Assembly: GCA_903959665.1 (NCBI GenBank) | Contig: CAJBXY010000223.1 | Span: 1-7,044 of the forward strand | Direction of reading: 5' to 3' | Length of the DNA stretch: 7,044 bases | Source of the DNA: an uncultured Solirubrobacterales bacterium | GTDB taxonomy: Bacteria; Actinomycetota; Thermoleophilia; Solirubrobacterales; Solirubrobacteraceae | Shown: positions 1 to 4,495 of the stretch, in pieces | Position numbering within the stretch: the stretch's first letter is position 1 | Layout of the letters: each line of letters opens with the position of its first letter | Translations under genes and position numbers: made by a program | Notes under the pieces: model-generated | Seen by the model: only the letters and a program-made list of their open reading frames with translations | Database searches by the model: none | Told to the model about the DNA's origin: nothing

Positions 1-1
1 G

Positions 2-139
2 GGGATGGAGCAGATCACGACAACCGTCGTCTGGCAGGCCGAAGGCCAATTCTGGGTTCCGCAGGACCGCGGCAAGGTCTGCCCCAAGCCTTCGCAGGTT
101 CCGGCAGCGATCTACGACCTCGCCTGTAACAGCAATTAG
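2..139 (+). CDS. C-terminal end of an unrecognised protein (5' truncated by window edge)
   Basis: An open frame enters from the left edge and ends at TAG 137-139, giving about 45 residues. Codon choice is that of a coding frame, with third positions mostly G or C. The tail reads as a beta-rich segment (ITTTVVWQAEGQFWVP) followed by a Cys-Pro-Lys-Pro stretch and a last Cys three residues before the stop (LACNSN). Two cysteines about 14 residues apart near the end would suit a disulfide in an exported protein, but no signal peptide can be seen because the N-terminus is missing. An ATG at 5-7 is in frame but is probably internal. I do not recognise the family and assign no function. Confidence 0.6.
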   Translation, partial: GMEQITTTVVWQAEGQFWVPQDRGKVCPKPSQVPAAIYDLACNSN

Positions 140-155
140 CGGTCGCGCTGCCGCT
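138..155 (+). terminator. Weak hairpin after the truncated first gene
   Basis: AGCGG (138-142) can pair with CCGCT (151-155) around an 8-base loop, starting in the stop codon of the first gene. An alternative pairing is GTCGC 142-146 with GCGAC 158-162. There is no T-run after either, so this is at best a weak or Rho-assisted end signal. Confidence 0.2.
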
Positions 156-171
156 GGGCGACGCGTCCGAA

Positions 172-177
172 TAGACT
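172..177 (+). promoter_or_regulatory. TAGACT -10 box of a likely leaderless promoter for the HicA-like gene
   Basis: TAGACT matches the actinobacterial -10 pattern TANNNT and ends nine bases before the ATG at 187. No Shine-Dalgarno sequence lies between. The same hexamer stands eight bases before the ATG at 1791. Transcription starting at or next to the ATG would give a leaderless mRNA. No clear TTGACA-like -35 is visible. Confidence 0.5.
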
Positions 178-186
178 TGTTCGTAT

Positions 187-516
187 ATGAGCAAGCCAGA
201 ATTAACCAGCCGCCACCGCGACACAGTTGAGGAGATCTTCCGTCACCCGACGAGCCACAACATTGAGTGGCGCCACGTGATCACGTTGCTCGAGCACGTT
301 GGTGAGGTGACCGAGGAGCACAACGGCAAGGTCAAGGTGACGCTTGGGCCGGAAACCGAAGTTTTCCACCGCCCGCGCCACAAGGACATCGATGTGCAGA
401 TGGTCGTGGACCTGCGCCGGATGTTGACCAACGCCGGCTACAACCCCGACGGCGCTCCCGCCGTCGAAGACGAAGCAACGCGCGACCACGGCGACGGTCG
501 CTGGGGCGCGCCGTAA
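187..516 (+). CDS. Small HicA-like fold protein, no HicB partner
   Basis: A 109-residue protein with features of the HicA/dsRBD-like fold: a helix with W28-R-x-V followed by LL at 34-35, a strand pair around residues 45-60, then H61-R-P-R-H65-K-D67, and a final helix VVDLRRML (73-80) ending in AGY (83-85). HicA toxins use a His in a GSHH-type strand; here the matching stretch is EEHNGKVKV, so H45 is the nearest candidate and the motif is not canonical. An extra N-terminal helix (1-20) and a charged disordered tail (86-109) extend the domain beyond the usual 60-80 residues. No HicB-like antitoxin lies upstream or downstream. It is therefore more likely a conserved housekeeping or nucleic-acid-binding relative than an active toxin. 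The ATG is chosen because it follows TAGACT at leaderless spacing. The homology call is from memory of motif layout and is tentative; that the gene is real is much surer. Confidence 0.75.
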   Translation: MSKPELTSRHRDTVEEIFRHPTSHNIEWRHVITLLEHVGEVTEEHNGKVKVTLGPETEVFHRPRHKDIDVQMVVDLRRMLTNAGYNPDGAPAVEDEATRDHGDGRWGAP

Positions 517-527
517 GCTGACGCACC

Positions 528-559
528 CCAGCGCTGCGCGAGTTGCGCGCCGCCGCTGG
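528..559. terminator. GC-rich hairpin between convergent genes
   Basis: CCAGCG (528-533) pairs with CGCTGG (554-559), and inside it GCGCG (536-540) pairs with CGCGC (546-550) around a five-base loop. It lies exactly between the convergent stop codons at 516 and 562, which suits a bidirectional end signal. No T-run follows on either strand, so intrinsic termination is unproven. Confidence 0.4.
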
Positions 560-561
560 TC

Positions 562-852
562 CTACTTCGTGGTCGTGGTTGTCGAGTCGGCGTTCGGTGC
601 TGCCTGACCGGCGCCGGGAGCCATCATCCCTTGAGGAGGGCCGCCTTGGCCGGGACCGCCCTGACGATGCTCGCCGGGACCTCCGCCCATCTGGCCTTGC
701 TGCGCGCCGCCGAACATTCGGCCGCCATCGTGGTTGTCGCCGTGGCCACCGCCAGCGTTCAGCGCGACGATCAGCGCGATGATGCTGAGAACTAGTGCGA
801 GGCCGGCGCCTACGGCGAGAAGCACTTTCTGAACTTGATCTGACATCTGCAT
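562..852 (-). CDS. Small one-helix membrane protein with Gly/Gln/Pro-rich tail
   Basis: A 96-residue protein. After a short N-terminus (MQMSDQVQK) comes one strong hydrophobic helix at about residues 10-31. The rest is low-complexity: rich in Gly, Gln, Pro and Met, with His at 37, 41 and 62, and a run of five Thr before the last Lys. This suggests a membrane anchor with a flexible tail, possibly outside the cell; the orientation is inferred. AAAGGA (minus strand, 861-866) lies eight bases before the ATG at 852, which fixes the start; a second ATG six bases in is less well spaced. The gene is divergent from the lipoprotein at 994 and shares its upstream region, which carries a palindrome and an 11-bp direct repeat, so expression is probably regulated. 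No family is recognised. The hydrophobic helix plus a good ribosome site are what mark it as real against the open frames on the other strand. Confidence 0.75.
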   Translation of the reverse strand: MQMSDQVQKVLLAVGAGLALVLSIIALIVALNAGGGHGDNHDGGRMFGGAQQGQMGGGPGEHRQGGPGQGGPPQGMMAPGAGQAAPNADSTTTTTK

Positions 853-860
853 CTGGTGAA

Positions 861-866
861 TCCTTT
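861..866 (-). promoter_or_regulatory. Ribosome binding site of the Gly-rich membrane protein
   Basis: The minus strand reads AAAGGA, eight bases before the ATG at 852. It decides the start in favour of the first of two nearby in-frame ATG codons (852 and 846). Confidence 0.65.
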
Positions 867-884
867 CTCTGCGCCCGTAGGCGT

Positions 885-904
885 TTGACTTGGATCCCAG
901 TCAA
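885..904. promoter_or_regulatory. 20-bp near-palindrome, candidate operator
   Basis: TTGACTTGGATCCCAGTCAA has two 10-bp arms that match as an inverted repeat at nine of ten positions. It lies 32 bases before the ATG at 852. On the minus strand its right arm reads TTGACT, a good -35 hexamer for the membrane protein gene, although the -10 that follows is poor (TACGGG or CCTACG near 874-881). A dimeric repressor here would block the promoter. The regulator is unknown. Confidence 0.4.
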
Positions 905-911
905 GGGCGCT

Positions 912-931
912 TCTCTTAAGCATCTCTTAGA
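912..931. promoter_or_regulatory. 11-bp-spaced direct repeat, candidate OmpR/PhoB-type response regulator site
   Basis: TCTCTTAAG (912-920) is repeated as TCTCTTAGA (923-931), one helical turn apart. The core CTTAAG-N5-CTTAGA has the geometry of half-sites bound by OmpR/PhoB-family regulators; PmrA boxes are a known example with CTTAAG-like halves. The repeat sits just upstream of the TTGACT on the minus strand and also upstream of the expected -35 of the divergent lipoprotein, so one regulator could serve both genes. Confidence 0.4.
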
Positions 932-963
932 GTCACGCCGAGCCAGTGACGCCGAGCGCTCAA

Positions 964-969
964 TAGAAT
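964..969 (+). promoter_or_regulatory. TAGAAT -10 box for the nuclease lipoprotein
   Basis: TAGAAT fits TANNNT and lies 24 bases before the TTG start at 994, implying a leader of under 20 bases. It also contains the in-frame TAG that limits how far upstream the lipoprotein could start. No convincing -35 is seen, which would suit activator dependence. Confidence 0.35.
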
Positions 970-993
970 CGAAGCTGCAGAGTTGGTGCAGTC

Positions 994-1743
994 TTGAAGC
1001 GCTTCTCACTCAAAACCGGCCTCCCATCGCTTGCTGCCCTAGCCGCCAGCGCGCTGCTTCTGGCTGCCTGCGGCGGCAGTGAGGCGATGATGAACAGCAC
1101 CGAAGCGGCGCCCGAGGCGAGCAGCACTGAGAGCAAGACGGCGGCGGCCGCGAAGACAGCGAAAGCCACAACCGCCGCCAATTCAGCGGCCGTCGCCGGC
1201 AGCGGCCGCTGCAGCGACTTCGCAAACCAAGCCGCGGCTCAGCGCGCCGCCAACACGCGCGACGGTGACGGCGACGGCGTCTACTGCGAATCGCTGCCCT
1301 GCCCATGCCTGAAGAAGGGCGCGTCGAAACCGACCGGGACGGCTGCCCCGTCAAACCTCGAGGTCGGCTGCGTGAAGCCGTCAGCCGTACAGCAGGTCGG
1401 TTTTAGCGCGACCAAGTACCCGAATATTCGCCGCCACTTCCTGAAGGCGGTCCGCGCCGGCTGGCCGGCGACCCTAGTGATCGACCGGCGCGGCACCGAC
1501 GAGCGCCGTGATCGCCTGCTTGCCAACATCGCCACCAGAGCCGGCTACGACCGCGACGAGTATCCGCCGGCAATGGGCCGCGGGCGCGGCTCGGAAGCGC
1601 TAACTCGCGGCGCCAACCCGGTCGGCTGGATGGCCAGCGTGATGCTCGTCCCCAGCAGCGAGAATCGCTCGCACGGTTCGGTGATGGGAATCAAGCTGCG
1701 CCGTTTCTGCAGCGGCACGCGCTTCAGTTACCGCTTCTACTAA
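994..1743 (+). CDS. Lipoprotein with Excalibur-type motif and NucA/NucB-type DNase domain
   Basis: A 249-residue exported lipoprotein. Residues 1-26 are a lipoprotein signal peptide: basic start (KRFSLK), hydrophobic core, and lipobox LAAC with C26 as the lipid-bearing Cys. An Ala/Thr/Ser/Lys-rich linker follows to about residue 70. Residues 73-99 match the Excalibur motif (CSDF at 73-76, then DGDGDGVYCE at 90-99), a Ca-binding-like element of extracellular proteins. Residues 142-248 match the NucA/NucB DNase domain: YPNI at 142, IDRRGTDERR at 163-172, YDRDEYPPAM at 185-194 (the hallmark active-site stretch), ENR at 223-225 and a final GT-F near 241-244. It probably degrades DNA outside the cell while held at the membrane. 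The start is TTG; a stop in frame at 964 leaves no better upstream start, and TTG gives a complete signal peptide. Six cysteines after C26 may form disulfides. A nearby inhibitor, as in Bacillus nuclease pairs, was not found. Confidence 0.85.
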   Translation: MKRFSLKTGLPSLAALAASALLLAACGGSEAMMNSTEAAPEASSTESKTAAAAKTAKATTAANSAAVAGSGRCSDFANQAAAQRAANTRDGDGDGVYCESLPCPCLKKGASKPTGTAAPSNLEVGCVKPSAVQQVGFSATKYPNIRRHFLKAVRAGWPATLVIDRRGTDERRDRLLANIATRAGYDRDEYPPAMGRGRGSEALTRGANPVGWMASVMLVPSSENRSHGSVMGIKLRRFCSGTRFSYRFY

Positions 1744-1776
1744 GCGCTAGGCCACGTAGCTTGCGCGGGCCGAATG

Positions 1777-1782
1777 TAGACT
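1777..1782 (+). promoter_or_regulatory. TAGACT -10 box of a likely leaderless promoter for the nucleosidase gene
   Basis: TAGACT ends eight bases before the ATG at 1791, the same hexamer and nearly the same spacing as before the gene at 187. It supports ATG 1791 as the start rather than the in-frame TTG at 1761, which would lie upstream of the inferred transcription start. Confidence 0.5.
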
Positions 1783-1790
1783 GGCCGAAG

Positions 1791-2363
1791 ATGGAACTTT
1801 TCGGCGAAATCACGCCCGACCGTGCGCTGCTCGTAGTCGCGCTGCGCGAAGAGGGCGAGCACCTTCATCAGCTTGGCCTGCCGGTGCTCGTGACCGGCGC
1901 CGGCAAAGTGCGCGCCGCCGCCGCGACAGCAAGGACGCTCGCCGAAGATCGCCCCTCGGAAGTAATAAACCTTGGCACCGCCGGCGCGCTAAAGGACGGC
2001 CTCGAAGGCATCCACGTGATCGGCCGCGCCGTTCAGCACGACTTCGACGGTGAAGCGATCTTCGCGCTAACCGGAGAGAACTTCGGCGCTCCGCTGGAGC
2101 TCGGCGACGGCCCCGCGCTGGCGACCGGCGACCGCTTTGTCGCCGACCCGCAGCTGCGCGAACGGCTCGCCAAACTGGCCGATTTGGCCGACATGGAGGG
2201 CTACGCGGTGGCCGCGGTCGCGCAGGCCGTCGGCGTTCCCGTGAGGCTCGTAAAGATCGTCAGCGACGACGGCAGCGAGCAGGCCGCGCGCAACTGGAGC
2301 GACTCGATGGCCGCCTGCGCCGAGCAGCTCGCCGGCTGGGCCGCCCGCGAAACTGCTGCTTGA
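1791..2363 (+). CDS. MTA/SAH nucleosidase-like protein (nucleoside phosphorylase superfamily), short form
   Basis: A 190-residue member of the PNP/UDP family closest in motif order to 5'-methylthioadenosine/S-adenosylhomocysteine nucleosidase, which cleaves the N-glycosidic bond to release adenine. Visible motifs: LREEGE at 18-23 (E21 aligns with the N-terminal catalytic Glu of E. coli MTAN), TGAGKV at 35-40, INLGTAGAL at 59-67, ATGDRFVAD at 111-119, DMEGYAV at 134-140 (ME at 135-136 is the ribose-binding pair) and VSDD at 157-160 (D159 aligns with the catalytic Asp). Family members are usually 220-250 residues; the region between residues 85 and 110 is short. Start ATG 1791 is preferred over TTG 1761 because of the TAGACT box. 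It precedes the HisB/HisD-like pair by 91 bases in the same direction, but a separate promoter is likely there. Futalosine hydrolase and other nucleosidases of this fold are alternatives; the exact substrate cannot be read from sequence. Confidence 0.8.
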   Translation: MELFGEITPDRALLVVALREEGEHLHQLGLPVLVTGAGKVRAAAATARTLAEDRPSEVINLGTAGALKDGLEGIHVIGRAVQHDFDGEAIFALTGENFGAPLELGDGPALATGDRFVADPQLRERLAKLADLADMEGYAVAAVAQAVGVPVRLVKIVSDDGSEQAARNWSDSMAACAEQLAGWAARETAA

Positions 2364-2380
2364 GCGGCCGGGGCGGTCGC
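2364..2380 (+). terminator. Weak hairpin after the nucleosidase gene
   Basis: GCGGCC (2364-2369) pairs with GGTCGC (2375-2380), including one G-T pair, around a five-base loop directly after the stop codon. A short T-run (CTTTTCT) appears only about ten bases later, so termination is likely to be incomplete. Confidence 0.3.
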
Positions 2381-2396
2381 GAAATCCCAGCTTTTC

Positions 2397-2402
2397 TACT
2401 CT
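2397..2402 (+). promoter_or_regulatory. Possible -10 box (TACTCT) for the HisB/HisD-like pair
   Basis: TACTCT fits TANNNT and would give a leader of about 45 bases that contains the strong ribosome site at 2444-2449. TAAGTT at 2433-2438 is another match but lies too near the ribosome site. No clear -35 is present. Confidence 0.25.
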
Positions 2403-2443
2403 CAGCGGGCAAGCTATTCGAGCCTCAACCAATAAGTTAAGTC

Positions 2444-2449
2444 AAGGAG
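2444..2449 (+). promoter_or_regulatory. Ribosome binding site fixing the GTG start of the HisB homologue
   Basis: AAGGAG lies five bases before GTG 2455. It is one of the strongest ribosome sites in the window and decides the GTG start over the later in-frame ATG at residue 7. Confidence 0.75.
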
Positions 2450-2454
2450 CACCG

Positions 2455-3096
2455 GTGACCGAATACAAAGGAATGGCCGTCGAACGCGACGGTGAGAGCT
2501 ACACGACGCGCCGCGAGAGCCGCGAAGCGCTCGTTTCGGCGACGCTTGATTTCGGCCCACGCCGCGACCCAAAGCTGAACACGACGCTCGCATTCTTCGA
2601 TCACATGCTCGAAATGCTCGGCTGGTACGCCGACATCAACGTTGACGCCAGCTACGAAGTTCGCACTTATCGCTTGATGCACGTCGTGATGGAAGACGTC
2701 GGCCTCGCGCTGGGCGCTGCGGCAGGCCAAGCAATCAGTGATCGCATCGCGCAGGGCGTGGAGTCGAGCGGTTTCGCCTACGGAGTGATGGATGAGGCAA
2801 GCGCGCTGGCGCAGATCTCATTCGAGGGCCGCGCCAACACTTTCGTCAAGCGCGGCGGCGCTTCGTCATTCGAGCGAGTCGAGGACGTCCTTTGCGTTGA
2901 TCTGGTCGCCTTCTTTGAAGGCTTCTCGCAGGGCGCGCGCTGCACGATTCAGCTCGACCTCTTTGATGACAGCAACGATCCGCACCACGCCTGGGAGGCC
3001 GGTTTCCGCGCCTTCGCTCGCGCTCTGCGAGCGGCCTTTGTGGCCAATCCCCGCCGCGCCGGTATGACGGCCGGCGTCAAGGGCACACTCGATTGA
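2455..3096 (+). CDS. Divergent HisB homologue (imidazoleglycerol-phosphate dehydratase fold), active site altered
   Basis: A 213-residue protein, near the usual 195-210 of IGPD, the di-Mn enzyme that dehydrates imidazoleglycerol phosphate in histidine synthesis. Matches in order: LNTTLAFFDHMLEML (41-55, H50), MEDVGLALG (79-87), MDEA (112-115), GR (125-126), NDPHHAWEAGFRAFARALR (174-192) and VKGTL (208-212). Key changes against the canonical family: the first HHxxE metal motif is H76-V-V-M-E80, so its second His is Val; the RFG arginine before PMDEA aligns with S104; the Lys of FKA is R185; and the Ser of PSTKG aligns with G207. The second metal motif H177-H178-x-x-E181 is intact. Loss of a metal ligand together with several substrate-phosphate contacts argues against normal IGPD activity, so I withhold the symbol hisB. 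GTG 2455 is set by AAGGAG. The gene sits 12 bases before a likewise altered HisD homologue, and the two probably work together. Superfamily membership is firm; the reaction is unknown. Confidence 0.85.
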   Translation: MTEYKGMAVERDGESYTTRRESREALVSATLDFGPRRDPKLNTTLAFFDHMLEMLGWYADINVDASYEVRTYRLMHVVMEDVGLALGAAAGQAISDRIAQGVESSGFAYGVMDEASALAQISFEGRANTFVKRGGASSFERVEDVLCVDLVAFFEGFSQGARCTIQLDLFDDSNDPHHAWEAGFRAFARALRAAFVANPRRAGMTAGVKGTLD

Positions 3097-3108
3097 TCAT
3101 GCTTCGGC

Positions 3109-4443
3109 GTGTCTGAGCAGGCGCCGATGCGCGTGCTGGCGTGGAGCGAGCTCGATGCCGCTGCCCGCGAGCAGCTACTCGGCCGCGGCGTAACGGCGAT
3201 CTTTGATCCGCAGCTGCGCGAATCGATCGAACTGATTATCGAGGACGTGCGCGAGCATGGCGATGCTGGCGTGATCCGCGCGCTGGCGAAGTTCGACGGC
3301 TGCGAGATAGCTGAAGGCGGCCTCCAGGTCACCGGCGCGGAGTTTGCCGCCGCGCGCGAATCGGTACCAGCGCCGGTGCAGGAAGCGATCGCGGAGGGAA
3401 TCGCAAACGTGCGCGCCTTCAACGAAGAGCTGACGCGCGAGCGCGAGTGGCGCAGCGAGATTCAGCCAGGCCTAGTCGTCGGCGAGAAGTCGACTGCGAT
3501 CGCCAGCGCCGGACTGTTTGTTCCCAGCGGCAAGGGCTCGTTCCCTTCGGTCCTCGTGCAGATCGGCACTCCCGCCGTGGTCGCCGGAGTGCCGGAGATC
3601 GCCGTTGTCGTGCCTCCGGTCCCGGGCGGCGCCGGCGAGGTTGACGCGGCCGTGCTCTGCGCAGCCGACCAGCTCGGGATTAGGCAGCTCTTCCGTGCAA
3701 ACGGCCCGGCCGGAGTTGCGGCGCTGGCTTTTGGCACTGAGTCAATCCCGAAGGTCAGAAAAGTTCTCGGCCCCGGCAGCCCGCCGGTGCAGGCGGCGCA
3801 GATTGCCTGCCAGCAGTACGGCTGCCACACGCAGATGCTGCTCGGGCCCTCCGAATCGTTGATCCTCGCCGACGACAGCGCCGACCCGCGCCTGCTGGCC
3901 GCCGACCTGCTCAACGAAGCCGAGCACGGCCCTGATTCGGCTTCGCTGCTGGTTACCGACAGCGAAGTGCTGGTTGAGGCAACGCAGATTGAGATCGCCG
4001 CGCAGATCGCCGAACTGCCGGAGCCGCGCCGTACTTACGCTCACGCCGCTCTGGGCGAGAACGGCGGCGCGATTCTCGTCGCCGACCTCACCGAAGCCGC
4101 GCTTGTAACCAACTGGTACGCGCCCGAGCACATGCAGATCGTCGCCCGTGACGAGGAAGCGGTGCTGGCGATGATCGATCACGCTGGCGAAGTGCTGCTC
4201 GGCCAGCAGACGCCGGTCTCGCTCGCCAACTACGTGATCGGCGTTCCCGCGGCGCTGCCGACCGGCGCCTTCGCGCGCGTTACTGGCGGCGTAACGGCTG
4301 AAACCTTCCTCAAGAAGGTCTCGATCGCGAAGGCCGACGCCGCGGCGCTGGAGCGGCTCAGTCCAGCGGCGTTGGCGCTCGCTGACCATGAAGGCTTCCC
4401 CGCTCACGCAGCGGCGCTGCGCGCACGGCGAAGCCGCTCCTAA
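3109..4443 (+). CDS. Divergent HisD homologue (histidinol dehydrogenase family), Zn ligands altered
   Basis: A 444-residue protein of usual HisD length; HisD oxidises L-histidinol to histidine with two NAD+. Family signatures run throughout: GLFVPSGKGSFPS (135-147), VAALAFGTESI (203-213), GPGS (221-224), GPSESLILAD (246-255), DLLNEAEHGPDSASLLVT (266-283), NWYAPEHM (335-342), LPTGAFAR (383-390) and EGFPAH (428-433). The catalytic Glu-His pair is kept (E340-H341, E. coli E326-H327), as are H273, E428 and H433. Changed: Zn ligand Q259 is E270, Zn ligand D360 is N374, H367 of NHVLPT is A381, and the GPGN Asn is S224. HisD relatives that oxidise other alcohols, such as sulfopropanediol dehydrogenase, exist, so this is probably an NAD-dependent alcohol dehydrogenase with another substrate. 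The start could be GTG 3109 or ATG 3127 (MRVLAWSELD); neither has a good ribosome site, and coupling to the HisB homologue 12 bases upstream, in the same reading frame, is likely. Confidence 0.85.
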   Translation: MSEQAPMRVLAWSELDAAAREQLLGRGVTAIFDPQLRESIELIIEDVREHGDAGVIRALAKFDGCEIAEGGLQVTGAEFAAARESVPAPVQEAIAEGIANVRAFNEELTREREWRSEIQPGLVVGEKSTAIASAGLFVPSGKGSFPSVLVQIGTPAVVAGVPEIAVVVPPVPGGAGEVDAAVLCAADQLGIRQLFRANGPAGVAALAFGTESIPKVRKVLGPGSPPVQAAQIACQQYGCHTQMLLGPSESLILADDSADPRLLAADLLNEAEHGPDSASLLVTDSEVLVEATQIEIAAQIAELPEPRRTYAHAALGENGGAILVADLTEAALVTNWYAPEHMQIVARDEEAVLAMIDHAGEVLLGQQTPVSLANYVIGVPAALPTGAFARVTGGVTAETFLKKVSIAKADAAALERLSPAALALADHEGFPAHAAALRARRSRS

Positions 4444-4455
4444 TCCGACTCCCGC

Positions 4456-4495
4456 AAGCCCGCAGCCTGCTCGCTGGCTTAGAGCGCCCGCGCTT
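4456..4495. terminator. Two hairpins between convergent hisD-like and DUF4234 genes
   Basis: AAGCC (4456-4460) pairs with GGCTT (4476-4480), extended by AGC 4464-4466 with GCT 4473-4475. A second small stem joins GAGCG (4482-4486) and CGCTT (4491-4495). They fill the 50-base gap between converging stop codons. There is no T-run, so a bidirectional terminator is plausible and not shown. Confidence 0.35.

Noticed and set aside
187..516. HicAB toxin-antitoxin module
   Set aside because: No HicB-like frame on either side and no GSHH motif, so a toxin-antitoxin system is not supported.
332..1009. Long minus-strand open frame of 225 codons
   Set aside because: It is very rich in Arg and Ser and runs across three better-supported genes and their regulatory region. 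This is the usual by-product of GC-rich coding DNA.
1761..1790. N-terminal extension of the nucleosidase from TTG 1761
   Set aside because: The extension overlaps the TAGACT box, adds no family sequence, and lacks a ribosome site; ATG 1791 is the better start.
3742..4407. Minus-strand open frame of 221 codons opposite the HisD homologue
   Set aside because: It has no ribosome site or recognisable domain, and the plus-strand frame has full family signatures.
2455..4443. Part of a normal histidine operon
   Set aside because: No hisG, hisC, hisH, hisA or hisF lies beside the pair, and both proteins lack residues strictly needed by the classical enzymes. The symbols hisB and hisD were therefore not assigned.
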